DNA of 64,000 nt, taken from Salinigranum salinum (lineage in GTDB: Archaea; Halobacteriota; Halobacteria; Halobacteriales; Haloferacaceae). Both the position numbers and the translations under genes were made by a program. How positions within the stretch are numbered: position 1 is the first letter of the stretch; each line of letters opens with the position of its first letter. Location: contig NZ_VTOJ01000001.1 of NCBI RefSeq assembly GCF_009176545.1, positions 1,550,001 to 1,614,000 of the forward strand. Reading direction: 5' to 3'. Of this stretch, positions 33,571 through 42,412 are shown one piece after another. The notes beneath the pieces were generated by a model. It had not been told where the DNA came from, made no database searches, and saw nothing but the letters and a program-made list of their open reading frames with translations.

Positions 33571-33813
33571 CGTCTGCGGTCGCTCGCTTCACCCTCACTG
33601 GGGGGCTCACACTGGCGGTCTCTACCCACAGAACCCGATACGACACCGACGAACCCCGCGAACGCAGTAGTTGAACTACCCTGCTGAGCGACCTCCCGAG
33701 AGTACGTCTCCTCTCTGTTGGGACCGTGAGGGAGAGCGGACGTCGAAACACGTCTCAGGTCTGAGAACCTGCAGTTAAGCTATTTATATTTGGGATAGCT
33801 GGATAACAGGGAT

Positions 33814-35268
33814 ATGATTCGTGGGCGTCCGAATATCGTCTGGATTACAGTCGACAGTCTACGGTACGACCACACTACGTTAGCCGGGTATTTCCGAGAC
33901 ACGACCCCGAATCTAAAACATCGAACAGAAGAAGGCCTGTTTCAGTCGTTTTCGCGGGCGTACTCGCACGGTATCTGGACCCGTCCGTCGGTCGGGTCGA
34001 TGCTCACGGGAACGTACCCGTCGTATCACGGACTCGGATTGCGAGAGAGGAACGAGGTCGTTCCCGAATCGATACCAACGGTACCGGAGCTGTTAGCTGA
34101 AGCAGGATATCACACCGCCTGTATCTCTGAGATGGGCAACGTCGGGCCTGCAACGGGATTAGACAGGGGGTTCGACTGGTACCAGCCGCCGTACGTTGAA
34201 GGCTCCAACCTGTACTACGTTCTCCGTAATCCGAGGGCGAGCTACCAACATCTGTTCCATCACACGCTCCCGAACGTCAAAAACATCGGCGAATACCTCG
34301 AACTCGGTATCGAGAGGCTCAAAGACGGCATGATGCCGTTGATAACGAGAGACATCGCGTCGAGATGGATCAGACAGTTGAGAGACCGGGCCTCTCCGTA
34401 CTTCCTGTACGTGCATATCAACGGGCCACACAACCCGAACTTCCCCCCGTATCCGTTTCAGGAGGAGTTCTATGACGAGTCGAAACTGAGCACGTCGGCC
34501 GGGCTACGACTCTCGCGCGAACGGTTCGGACATATCGAGGGCCATCGAGAACTCGTCGCGAACGGCTGTGACCTGACTGCAGACGAGTGGGGCTGCTTGA
34601 TTAGTTTGTACGATGGTGAGGTGAAACAGATCGATTCGGTACTTGATGATATCATCGGCGTCCTGACCCCGCTCGAAAATACCGTCCTCGTAATCACCGC
34701 AGACCACGGTGAACTGTTCGGTGAAAACGGGGCGGTTGCACACAAGTTGGTGGTGAACGACCCTGTCTCGCACGTGCCACTGGTGATCGGTGGAGCTGAA
34801 GACGACTTCGACGAGGACGCAATCGTGCAGCACATGGATGTGATGGAGTATCTGGTGGACCGGGCGGGTGCAAAGACGGAGTCGTTCCAGGGGTACAATA
34901 TAGCATCCCAGACGAGACCGTACGCGGTCACTCAAAAGGGGGCGAGTCCGAGGTCCGCAGACAGTTTCGAGGTGTTCAGCAAATACAACCCCGAATTCGA
35001 CGGCTCGGACTTCAACGAAGGCGAAGTTACGGCGCTTCGCAACCGGGAGTTCCTGTACAAACGAGGCCCTGGAGTCGAATCCCTCTTTCACGTCTCAGAC
35101 GAGGAGACGGACGTGCTCTCTGACCACCTCTCTGACGCCGCAGCGTTCAGATCGTTTTATGAGTCGTGGTTCGACCAGTATGGCGACGAGATACACACCG
35201 GTACTCGCTCGAACATCAGTGACGCTATCAAAGTTCAACTGGCCGACCTCGGGTATACCGAAACGTGA
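33814..35268 (+). CDS. Sulfatase/phosphoglycerol-transferase-fold hydrolase
   Basis: 484 aa, alkaline-phosphatase superfamily. Metal-site start RPNIVWITVDSLRYDH; nucleophile region WTRPSVGSMLTGTYPSYHG; second metal site VLVITADHGELFGENG with AHK following. The usual sulfatase Cys/Ser (C/S-x-P-x-R) is not present: the aligned position is Thr/Ser in TRPSVG, so a formylglycine sulfatase is unlikely and a phosphodiesterase or phospho-transferase role is possible. No clear membrane segment. Slightly AT-rich, between two tRNA-Ala-like sequences: probable acquired surface-polymer gene. Confidence 0.8.
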   Translation: MIRGRPNIVWITVDSLRYDHTTLAGYFRDTTPNLKHRTEEGLFQSFSRAYSHGIWTRPSVGSMLTGTYPSYHGLGLRERNEVVPESIPTVPELLAEAGYHTACISEMGNVGPATGLDRGFDWYQPPYVEGSNLYYVLRNPRASYQHLFHHTLPNVKNIGEYLELGIERLKDGMMPLITRDIASRWIRQLRDRASPYFLYVHINGPHNPNFPPYPFQEEFYDESKLSTSAGLRLSRERFGHIEGHRELVANGCDLTADEWGCLISLYDGEVKQIDSVLDDIIGVLTPLENTVLVITADHGELFGENGAVAHKLVVNDPVSHVPLVIGGAEDDFDEDAIVQHMDVMEYLVDRAGAKTESFQGYNIASQTRPYAVTQKGASPRSADSFEVFSKYNPEFDGSDFNEGEVTALRNREFLYKRGPGVESLFHVSDEETDVLSDHLSDAAAFRSFYESWFDQYGDEIHTGTRSNISDAIKVQLADLGYTET

Positions 35269-35330
35269 GGTGTGCGTGGCGAGCACCCACCCTCAGGTCG
35301 TGAACCCCGAGTATGACCGAGGAACAGTAG

Positions 35331-35402
35331 TGGACTCGCCGGGATTTGAACCCGGGGCCTCTCCCATGCCAAGGGAGTGATCTACCCCTGATCTACGAGC
35401 CC
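35331..35402 (-). tRNA. tRNA-Ala (anticodon GGC)
   Basis: 72-nt cloverleaf on the minus strand: acceptor GGGCTCG/CGAGTCC including the G3-U70 wobble pair that identifies alanine tRNA, anticodon stem CTCCC/GGGAG with loop TTGGCAT (anticodon GGC), T-arm CCGGG-TTCAAAT-CCCGG, discriminator A. CCA is not encoded. Confidence 0.95.
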
Positions 35403-35507
35403 GCAGTCGCACCCAAGCGTATCCGGGTAACGATATTAAGGGCTTCGACTCGTGAGGAGCGCGACAGGGCCTCTCACGGGGACGGCGGGCGCAACACCGC
35501 CACCCGC

Positions 35508-35789
35508 TCACTCCTTCGCGTCGCGCAATCGATCTCGAACCGACTCCAGATACTCGGTCGTCTCCTCGTCGGCACGGTCGATCAGCTCCTCGACGTCGGC
35601 CAGCAGGTCGTCGAGTTTCGCGCGCGCCTGCGCCTCGGCGTCGTCGGCGTCGGCCTCCAGATCGTCGACGAGGTCCGATAGCTGCGAGGAGGCGCGCTGG
35701 ACGCCGGATTTCAGCTCGTCACCGGCACTGTCGAGGGCGTTCGCGAGGTCGTCGCGGGCGGCCGTGAGGTCGTCACGTAGCTTGGCCAT
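35508..35789 (-). CDS. Small acidic coiled-coil protein, unknown function
   Basis: 93 aa from ATG 35787-35789 (MAKLRDDLTAARDDL). Almost entirely one long amphipathic helix with heptad-like spacing (LDSAGDELKSGVQRASSQL, DDLLADVEELIDRADEE), no Cys and no membrane segment. Composition resembles LEA/apolipophorin-like helical proteins, but no family is recognised. Divergent from the uS15 operon. Confidence 0.65.
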   Translation of the reverse strand: MAKLRDDLTAARDDLANALDSAGDELKSGVQRASSQLSDLVDDLEADADDAEAQARAKLDDLLADVEELIDRADEETTEYLESVRDRLRDAKE

Positions 35790-36103
35790 ACGGAACGTGT
35801 CGACGCGGTCACACATATAGTTTGAGGATGAGCGACCGGGACTGGGCCGTCGCTGGGGACGTCGGCGAGGGCCACACATGCGCCCCCGGTGTCGACGCGC
35901 GTTCGTGCCACGCGCCCACGGTCGGATGTCGTAACGGTTTAGTCCGCACGGCGTCCGGTGTGAGGTAGGGAACCAGCACGGCCGCAAATCTGACTCGTCC
36001 GGGGTTGACCTAGCACTCGACGTCCGGACTCGGGATTGCGGAAGTGCGTCGCTATCGACAGAAACGGCGCTCTCCTGCGGTCTGTGGGTTCCAATTCGAA
36101 CAC
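35790..36103. promoter_or_regulatory. Divergent upstream region of uS15 operon
   Basis: 314 nt with no gene. GGATGTCGTAACGGTTTAGTCC around 35924-35945 is the only weak TATA-like spot facing the uS15 gene, leaving a leader of about 130 nt; CCAATTCGAACAC directly before the ATG is unremarkable. Confidence 0.3.
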
Positions 36104-36568
36104 ATGGCACGAATGCACACCCGCCGCCGAGGCTCGTCCAGTTCGGACAAGCCGGTGGCAGACGAACCCCCCGAATGGAGCGACGTCGACGCCGACGACG
36201 TCGAAGCACGCATCGTCGAACTCGCCGACCAGGGGTACGACCCCTCCCAGATCGGGATGAAACTCCGCGACGAGGGCGTGAAGGGGACGCCAGTCCCGAA
36301 CGTCAAACTCGCGACGGGCAAGAAGGTCACGGCGATCCTCGACGAGCACGACGCTGGGTCGGACCTGCCCGAGGACCTCCGGAACCTGATGGAGCGGGCG
36401 ATCCGCCTGCGCGAACACATGGAGGAGAACCCGCAGGACGCCCAGAACAAGCGCGCGCTGCAGAACACCGAGTCGAAGATCCGCCGCCTGGTGAAGTACT
36501 ACCGCGGCGACCAACTCGACGAGGGGTTCAAGTACAGCTACGACGCGGCCGTCGAACTGCTCGAGTAG
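36104..36568 (+). CDS. rps15: 30S ribosomal protein uS15
   Basis: 154 aa from ATG 36104 (MARMHTRRRGSSSSDKP, the standard archaeal S15 start). The archaeal/eukaryotic N-terminal extension (PPEWSDVDADDVEARIVELA) is followed by the rRNA-binding helices ending in KRALQNTESKIRRLVKYYR. It binds the 16S rRNA central domain early in 30S assembly. First gene of a tight operon: the next gene starts immediately after its stop. Confidence 0.96.
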   Translation: MARMHTRRRGSSSSDKPVADEPPEWSDVDADDVEARIVELADQGYDPSQIGMKLRDEGVKGTPVPNVKLATGKKVTAILDEHDAGSDLPEDLRNLMERAIRLREHMEENPQDAQNKRALQNTESKIRRLVKYYRGDQLDEGFKYSYDAAVELLE

Positions 36569-37744
36569 ATGTCCACCACCGCCGTCATGGAATCGCCATC
36601 CGCCACCGCGACGCCGACGCCCGAGGAGGCCGCCGCCGCGCTCGCCGACGCTCGGTTCGTCCGGGTCGTCGCCGCGCCGGACGGTGCCTCGCTCGCGACC
36701 AGCGGCGTCGTCGCCCGGGCACTCCGCGAGCGGGAGATCCCGTTCCAGATCCGCGTCCGTCGCGACTCCGCCTACGCGGTGGCCGACGACGCGCTCACCG
36801 TCCGCGTGGGTCCCGGCCGTCCGGCGGACCTGACGCTCTCGGATCCCGAGACGGCACCGACGGTGGCGTTCGAGATCGCCCGCGAACTGGGGACGGACGC
36901 CGATCCGCTCCTCGCGCTCGCCGGCGTCGCCGCGAGCGAGGCCGACCCCGCCGCGTCGACGCTCGCCGATGCGGCGGGCCTCGAGCGTGCGCCGGGTGTC
37001 GGCGTCCCCGTGGCCGACCTCGCCGACGGGCTGGGGCACTCGACGCTCCTGCACGCGCCGTTCTCGAAGGGGCCGGACGCCGCGGGAGCGGTTCTCGCGG
37101 AGCTGGCGTTGTCCGCCGACCTCGACGACGGTGCCCGGCGACGGATCGCCTCCCGTGTGGCGGTCGATACGGCGACGGGTCCGGGCGCGACACCGCGTGC
37201 GGCCGAGACGGTGTCGCGTGCGCTCAACCCGCTCCACCTCGGCGACGGTACGCCCTTCGCGACCGTCGAGGGGTATGCCGACGTGCTCTGTGCGGTCGCG
37301 CGGGAGGAGCCGGGAACGGGCGTCGCCCTCGCGCTCGGACACGACGCGCGGACGCCGGCGCTCGCGGCGTGGCGACGACACGCCACGCACGCGCACGAGG
37401 CGGTGCGCGGGGCCGAGACGGCCCGGCACGGCGGCGTCTTCGTCGTGCGAACGCCCCGGCCGGTGGACGCCGACGAGGACGATCCCGACTGCCGACGGGC
37501 GGCCGGACGACTGCGGACCGTCGCCCGACTCGTGCGGGACTTCCGCTCGCCCGAACCCACGGCGCTCGTCGTCTCCGACGAGGTGGCCGCAGTGGCGACT
37601 CACGACGACGCGGTCGACGCGGCCGGGGCGCTCGCGGCGAGCGCCGAGACGACCACCGCCGACGGCACGGCCCGCGAGGCCGACGCCCGGTTCGACGTCG
37701 ACGCCGAGTCGTTCGAGCGGACGGCACGGGAGGCGCTGTCGTGA
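36569..37744 (+). CDS. RecJ-like (DHH-family related) protein, likely catalytically degenerate
   Basis: 391 aa, starting directly after the uS15 stop. Archaeal genomes keep a RecJ-like gene between uS15 and Pcc1/eS1; length and Ala/Asp-rich build fit. Expected motif I (D-x-D-G-x-x-A) appears only as APDGASLATSG, and I see no DHH triad, so nuclease activity is doubtful. It may act as a structural partner in replication or repair, as reported for inactive GAN/RecJ paralogues; that is inference. Confidence 0.7.
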   Translation: MSTTAVMESPSATATPTPEEAAAALADARFVRVVAAPDGASLATSGVVARALREREIPFQIRVRRDSAYAVADDALTVRVGPGRPADLTLSDPETAPTVAFEIARELGTDADPLLALAGVAASEADPAASTLADAAGLERAPGVGVPVADLADGLGHSTLLHAPFSKGPDAAGAVLAELALSADLDDGARRRIASRVAVDTATGPGATPRAAETVSRALNPLHLGDGTPFATVEGYADVLCAVAREEPGTGVALALGHDARTPALAAWRRHATHAHEAVRGAETARHGGVFVVRTPRPVDADEDDPDCRRAAGRLRTVARLVRDFRSPEPTALVVSDEVAAVATHDDAVDAAGALAASAETTTADGTAREADARFDVDAESFERTAREALS

Positions 37745-38127
37745 GACGAGCCCGCGTCCGCACGACGCACGCCACGCCCGAGGCGGCGACGGTCGTCGCG
37801 GCCGCCCTGGCGCCGGACAACACCGACTCGATGACGACGCGCGTCGACGGCGACGAGGTCCTCACGACGATCGAGCGCGGACGGACGGGTGGACTCCACT
37901 CGTCGGTCGACGACTACGTCGTGAACCTCGTGGTCGCCGACCGCCTCGCGGGTGCGGACGACGCCGACGGCAGAACCGGCAGACCCGATGTGGACGATCC
38001 AGACGGCAGGGCCGACGTGGACGACTCGGACGTCGACGATCCGGACGACGCAGTCGACGTGGACGACGCCGACGAATCGACAGACGAAACCGACCAGACA
38101 GACACTACACACGACAATCATGAGTGA
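37741..38127 (+). CDS. pcc1: KEOPS complex subunit Pcc1 with long acidic tail
   Basis: 128 aa from a GTG overlapping the previous stop (GTGA). The first 75 residues are the Pcc1 fold: ATVVAAALAPDNTDSMTTRV, then TTIERGRTGGLHSSVDDYVVNLVVADRL. Pcc1 is the dimerising subunit of KEOPS, which makes N6-threonylcarbamoyladenosine in tRNA. The remaining 50 residues are nearly all Asp/Val/Asn/Thr, a lineage-specific disordered tail. It overlaps the eS1 start by 8 nt. Confidence 0.88.
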   Translation: MRRARVRTTHATPEAATVVAAALAPDNTDSMTTRVDGDEVLTTIERGRTGGLHSSVDDYVVNLVVADRLAGADDADGRTGRPDVDDPDGRADVDDSDVDDPDDAVDVDDADESTDETDQTDTTHDNHE

Positions 38128-38764
38128 ACGATCAGTATCCAGACAGAAGCGTGGCAAGCGATGGTACACCATCCTCGCCCCCGAACAGTTCGACCGAGAG
38201 GAACTCGGCACCACCTTCGCCGACGAACCGGAGAAAGTAGAGGGTCGAACCATCGACGTGACGCTCGGCGAGCTCACCGGCGACGCCGGCTCGAACAACA
38301 CCAAGCTCACGTTCAAGATCACGGAGGTGGCGTCGGACACGGCGTACACCGAGTTCATCAAGCACGAGCTCACGCGGGACTACCTGCGGAGCCTCGTGCG
38401 CCGCGGCGCGTCGAAGGTCGACGCCAACATCACCGTGTTGACGACGGACGACTACCGCGTCCAGCTCCAGCCCGCGGCCTTCACCACGAAGAAGGCCGAC
38501 CGCAGCCAGGAGCAGGCCATCCGTCGGGTGATGATCGATATCGTCAGAGAGGCCGCCGCCGAACGAACGTACGAACAGCTCGTCGACAGCGTCGTCGAGG
38601 GACGGCTCTCGTCGGCGATCTACGGCGAGGCCAAGGTCATCTACCCGCTCAGGAGAGTCGAGGTCCAGAAGCTCACCCTCGAGGCCCGACCCGAAGAGGT
38701 CGAGGCCGAGGAGGAGGCGGCTGTCGACGTCGACGCCGACGACGTGGCGGTCAGCGAGGACTGA
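38120..38764 (+). CDS. rps3ae: 30S ribosomal protein eS1 (S3Ae)
   Basis: 214 aa from ATG 38120. Starts MSERSVSRQKRGKRWYTILAP and carries the eS1 blocks LTFKITEVASDTAYTEFIKHE and VDANITVLTTDDYRVQL; acidic C-terminus. Last gene of the uS15-RecJ-like-Pcc1-eS1 cluster. Confidence 0.95.
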   Translation: MSERSVSRQKRGKRWYTILAPEQFDREELGTTFADEPEKVEGRTIDVTLGELTGDAGSNNTKLTFKITEVASDTAYTEFIKHELTRDYLRSLVRRGASKVDANITVLTTDDYRVQLQPAAFTTKKADRSQEQAIRRVMIDIVREAAAERTYEQLVDSVVEGRLSSAIYGEAKVIYPLRRVEVQKLTLEARPEEVEAEEEAAVDVDADDVAVSED

Positions 38765-39066
38765 GCCGGCTTCGATCGAACGCGACGCTCTTTTCGGAAG
38801 GAGGAGACGGCGAGAAGCGACGTGGAGCGACGCCGTTCGAGCGGGTGGCGTTCGCGACGTGTGAGAAGCCGCCGAACGCGAAGGGAACAGATGCGACGGC
38901 GGCTCGCGGAGAGTGAGTCGACTGACGAGAGACGTCAGGGCGGGCGGGAGCGTGACGAGCGCGAGCGGCCGCGAGTCGAGCCGTGTGTCCGTGCGAGAGC
39001 GGTTCGACGACTCCTCGACGACGGGATTTTCTCAGACGATGGCAGAACTCCGCGACGGTGACGGGA
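38765..39066. other. Non-coding stretch after the ribosomal operon
   Basis: 302 nt with no gene seen. ACGCTCTTTTCGG at 38785-38797, just after the eS1 stop, is a T-rich run that may end the operon. The convergent cupredoxin gene ends at 39067. Confidence 0.35.
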
Positions 39067-39507
39067 CTACTCTTCGACGATGACGGCGCCGACCATGCCC
39101 CCTTGCTCGTGCGGGATACAGACGTAGTCGTATCTGCCGGCGACCTCGAACGTGTGGCTGAACGACTCGCCGGAGTCGATCCGCCCGCCGAGGCCGTCCC
39201 GCCAGGCCTGCCGCGCCTCCGCCTCTCCCGCGAACCCGCCGCTGGCGAAGTAGTCGGCCTCGTCGGGGATGGCGTTCTCGTACGCCGTCACCGTGTGGCC
39301 GCGCGAGCTGGTGTTGTGCCAGACGACCTCGTCACCGACCGAGACCGTGATCTCGGGCGGGGTGAACGCGTTCGCGGTCATGCCGACGTCGAAGTCGTCG
39401 CCGCCGCCGGTCACGAGCGCCGTACAGCCGGCGAGGGAGGCGACGCTCGCGGTTCCGACTGCGGCCAGGATCCGCCGTCGTGACGTGGTGTCGGTGAGGC
39501 GGCTCAT
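39067..39507 (-). CDS. Halocyanin-like blue copper lipoprotein
   Basis: 146 aa. Tat-type signal with twin Arg (TTSRRRILAAVGTASVASLAGC), the final Cys being the lipobox residue, so it is exported folded and anchored outside. Plastocyanin-like domain: VSVGDEVVWHNTSSRGHTV supplies the first His ligand, and YDYVCIPHEQGGMVG supplies Cys, His and Met, the full type-1 copper set. Electron carrier in membrane electron transfer. Confidence 0.92.
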   Translation of the reverse strand: MSRLTDTTSRRRILAAVGTASVASLAGCTALVTGGGDDFDVGMTANAFTPPEITVSVGDEVVWHNTSSRGHTVTAYENAIPDEADYFASGGFAGEAEARQAWRDGLGGRIDSGESFSHTFEVAGRYDYVCIPHEQGGMVGAVIVEE

Positions 39508-39668
39508 ACGAGCACGTAGAGGACCGGGCGCGTAAATGTCGCGTGGTTCCGATCGGACACGCGGTTTCCGACAGTCGGCGACCGCCCGCGAGCGCCGGGA
39601 TCCGGCGACGATGCGACCGCCGGGAGCGGATGTAAAGACGTAAAGCCACCCTCGTTCACGCGGGACGT

Positions 39669-40361
39669 ATGAAGCCCCGGTTCGTCGGCCGGCTCGGCCT
39701 CGCGGACGCCGTGACCGTCGGGAACGCGGGACTGGGCTTCCTCGCTGCGGTCGCCGCGACGGTCGACGCGAACCTGGCCGCCAGGGTCATCCTCCTCGCA
39801 GCGATCGCCGACGCGCTCGACGGCGTCGTCGCCCGCAAGGTCGGTTCGACGCCCGCGGGCACCTACCTCGACTCGCTGGCCGACGTCGCGTCGTTCGGAG
39901 TGGCCCCGGCGCTGCTCGTCGCCTGCGTCGCCAAAGCCCAGTGGTCGCTCACCGATCCGACAGCGGTGCCGGCGCTCGTCGCTTCGGTCGGCTTCCCGGC
40001 GCTGTTCGTCGTGATGGCCGTGATCCGACTCGGGCTCTACACGGCGTACGACACCGAGGTGGACGAGACACAGGGGGTCCAGACGACGCTCGCGGCGACG
40101 GTCCTCGCGGCGACGGTCCTCGCGGGGTTCGGCGACGCGCTCGTGCTCGTGCCGCTCACGCTCGTGCTGGCCGTCCTGATGGTGACCACGATCACGTACC
40201 CCGACCTCCACGCGCAGGACGCGCTCGTGATGGGCGTCGTCCAGTTCGCGGCGATCGTCTCCCGCGGGTGGTACGGCCGGGGGTTCGCGTACGCGCTCCT
40301 GTTCCTCGCGCTGGGCTATCTGGTGCTCGGCCCCGCGTTCTACTGGCGCGAGGGGCTGTGA
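39669..40361 (+). CDS. pssA: CDP-alcohol phosphatidyltransferase (archaetidylserine synthase-like)
   Basis: 230 aa integral membrane enzyme. Signature D-G-x2-A-R-x8-G-x3-D-x3-D is complete in ALDGVVARKVGSTPAGTYLD and the following SLAD (about residues 56-82). Six or so hydrophobic helices. Based on start (GRLGLADAVTVGNAGLGF) and length it is most like archaetidylserine synthase, attaching serine to CDP-archaeol; glycerol- or inositol-type substrates are not excluded. Confidence 0.85.
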   Translation: MKPRFVGRLGLADAVTVGNAGLGFLAAVAATVDANLAARVILLAAIADALDGVVARKVGSTPAGTYLDSLADVASFGVAPALLVACVAKAQWSLTDPTAVPALVASVGFPALFVVMAVIRLGLYTAYDTEVDETQGVQTTLAATVLAATVLAGFGDALVLVPLTLVLAVLMVTTITYPDLHAQDALVMGVVQFAAIVSRGWYGRGFAYALLFLALGYLVLGPAFYWREGL

Positions 40362-40464
40362 CCGGTCGACGCCGGCGACAGCGACCGCGGTGGCGACGTC
40401 AGCGACAGCAGTCGCACCGGGCGTCAGCGAGTGTTCGCGCCGACGGGGCACTCTTCTGATCCCG

Positions 40465-40740
40465 TCACATCCCCATGTCGGCGGCGTCGTCGGGGACCGG
40501 GAGGTCGTGCGGGGCGACGCCGAGCAGCTCGCCGGCGTGGTCCAGCGCCATGTCGAAGCCGTAGTACCGTTCGAGTTCGTCGCCGTCGGCGGTCGGTCGC
40601 ACCTTCAGCATTGCGTACCCCTCGCGGTTCTGCGCGATCGCGGCCGTCCGACCGTCGCGGTCGAACTCGAGGACGCGCTCGGTGTCGGTCTCGTAGTAAC
40701 GCGCGGTCACACCGACGTCGTCCGCACGGGCCTCACTCAT
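40465..40740 (-). CDS. Small conserved-looking haloarchaeal protein, unknown function
   Basis: 91 aa from ATG 40738-40740. Beta-rich: YYETDTERVLEFDRDGRTAA, YAMLKVRPTADGDELERYYG, then GELLGVAPHDLPVPDDAAD. No motif I recognise; soluble and acidic. Divergently arranged with the KaiC-like gene (112 nt between starts). Confidence 0.7.
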   Translation of the reverse strand: MSEARADDVGVTARYYETDTERVLEFDRDGRTAAIAQNREGYAMLKVRPTADGDELERYYGFDMALDHAGELLGVAPHDLPVPDDAADMGM

Positions 40741-40819
40741 GTCCGAAGGCAGGGACCACAGACAGTGAAAGCTGTCGGTTTTCGGAGGACGTCGCGACGG
40801 TGCCGTCGGTCGAGGAGAT

Positions 40820-40853
40820 ACGTATATCAGGCTTCCGGGAGTGGAATCGGGCA
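40820..40853 (+). promoter_or_regulatory. TATA box of the KaiC-like gene
   Basis: ACGTATATCAGG at 40820-40831 lies about 25-30 nt before the ATG at 40853, as in leaderless haloarchaeal transcripts; it decides for this ATG over the GTG at 40841. Confidence 0.55.
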
Positions 40854-42352
40854 TGACAGACAGCGAGGCCCGTCTCGCGATCGGTGATCCCGTGCTCGAC
40901 GAGATGCTCGGCGGTGGAGTCCCGTCGAATCGGGCGGTCCTCGTGACCGGCGGACCGGGGACCGGCAAGAGCACGCTCGCGATGCAGTTCCTCCAGACCG
41001 GACTCGCCGCCGGCGAGGACTGCCTGTACGTCAGCACCGAACAGACGATCGACGAACTCCGCGACTCGTTCTCGTCGTTCTCGTTCGACGTCGACCACGA
41101 ACACCTGACGTTCGTCTCCATCCACGCCACCCTCGGACAGACGGTCGAGGGTGACGAGGAACTCACCCTCCAGTCGCTCGACGACGACGAGGTGCTGGGC
41201 CCCGGATTCGAGGCTCCGTTCACCGGGAAGTACATCCGCCAGTATCTCGAACGGCACGTCCCCTGCGACCGCGTCGTCTTCGACAGCGCCTCGGGTCTCT
41301 CCGTGGTGTCGGACGACGAGGAACGCTACCGACGGACCGTGCTCGACCTGATCCGCTTTTTCACCGACGAGGCCGATGCGACCACGCTGTTCACGGCGGA
41401 GTCCTACGGGAACGGCGGGCTCACCGGCAGCGACTTGTTGCGGTTCACCACGCACGGCGTCGTCGAACTCTCGCGACACCCGGTGCGGGCGGACACGCAT
41501 CGGTTCCTCGAGATCACGAAGATGCGCGGCGTCGACCACGACCGTCGCCGGATGGAGCTAGAGATCACCACCGACGGGGTCCGCGTCGGACCGCTCCGCC
41601 GGTCACAGCCACCTGCGCTGAAGGGCCACACGCACCGGCCCATCGGGCTTCCGGGACTCGACGCGCTCTGTGGCGGCGGGCTCGTCCGCGGGGCGGGCGT
41701 CCTCCTCCAGCACGACGGACGGGCGAACCTCGCGGCGCTGTTCTCGACGCTGCTGTCGCACGCGTTCGAGACGGACCACACGGTCACACTCGTCCCGACT
41801 ATCGGGCTTCGGCAGTCGCGCGTCGAGTCGCTGCTCGCCGGTCACGACCTCGCACTCGACGAACTGCTCGCCGAGGATCGGCTCTTCGTCGTCGATCTCA
41901 TCGGCGCGTGGGACCGGTCCGCACCGAACGTCTACGCTCCACGCGAGAGCGAGACTGCGCTGACGGAACTCCTCTCGGATCTGGACAATCGGACCGATCT
42001 CGACCGCTTCCACGTCGTCAACGCCGACGCCATCGCCCACGCGTTCGGGGACGACGAGGCCCGGCAGGTCCGCTACTTCGAGGAGGCGCAGCTGATCGAG
42101 GAGAACGACACCCTGCTCCACGTGTCGAACCCCGACACCATCGACGACCAGATCGGTGCGTTCTACCGGTCCGCCGCCGATCAGGTGCTCGACATCTGGC
42201 TCGAAGACGACGGCCTGCAGTACGTGACGCTCCGGAAGTCCCCCTGTGGGTTCGTCGGCTCGACCTCGCTCGTGGAGTACGTCGAGGAGCCGCCGTTCCT
42301 CCGCGTCCAGCACCCGCCGGGGACGCGCGAGAACCCCTACGCCTGCGAGTAG
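40853..42352 (+). CDS. KaiC-like RecA-superfamily ATPase, two half-domains
   Basis: 499 aa. First domain: GDPVLDEMLGGGVP, Walker A GGPGTGKST (about residues 32-41), Walker B CDRVVFDSASGL, and STEQTIDELRDSF after strand 2. Second domain repeats the start (IGLPGLDALCGGGLVRGAG), but its P-loop position reads LLQHDGRANLAAL, without GKT/S, so it should not bind ATP in the usual way. Such proteins act as signalling or regulatory ATPases in haloarchaea; the target here is unknown. Confidence 0.82.
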   Translation: MTDSEARLAIGDPVLDEMLGGGVPSNRAVLVTGGPGTGKSTLAMQFLQTGLAAGEDCLYVSTEQTIDELRDSFSSFSFDVDHEHLTFVSIHATLGQTVEGDEELTLQSLDDDEVLGPGFEAPFTGKYIRQYLERHVPCDRVVFDSASGLSVVSDDEERYRRTVLDLIRFFTDEADATTLFTAESYGNGGLTGSDLLRFTTHGVVELSRHPVRADTHRFLEITKMRGVDHDRRRMELEITTDGVRVGPLRRSQPPALKGHTHRPIGLPGLDALCGGGLVRGAGVLLQHDGRANLAALFSTLLSHAFETDHTVTLVPTIGLRQSRVESLLAGHDLALDELLAEDRLFVVDLIGAWDRSAPNVYAPRESETALTELLSDLDNRTDLDRFHVVNADAIAHAFGDDEARQVRYFEEAQLIEENDTLLHVSNPDTIDDQIGAFYRSAADQVLDIWLEDDGLQYVTLRKSPCGFVGSTSLVEYVEEPPFLRVQHPPGTRENPYACE

Positions 42353-42412
42353 GCGCGTCGCCGTCGCGGGACGTGAATCGACACCCGGCACCCGGCAGGC
42401 TTCGCCCCGCGG

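Larger units (their letters stand above)
32943..33813. other. 871-nt non-coding accessory stretch: hairpins, tRNA-Ala-like fragment, no gene
   Basis: Contains two hairpins at 32969-33026, then about 450 nt without coding signal. An inverted pair CGGCGAGTCCACT (33491-33503) / AGTGGACTCACCGG (33533-33546) follows, then the tRNA-Ala-like 3' half at 33533-33570, and an AT-rich TTAAGCTATTTATATTTGGG at 33775-33794 that is the likely promoter of the sulfatase-like gene (ATG 33814, consistent with a leaderless transcript). Confidence 0.55.

Noticed and set aside
33660..33698. Sequence resembling a tRNA 5' half on the minus strand (GGGAGGTCGCTCAGCAGGG)
   Set aside because: Its acceptor cannot pair with the nearby tRNA-Ala-like 3' half, and no anticodon arm follows; probably chance or a very degraded fragment.
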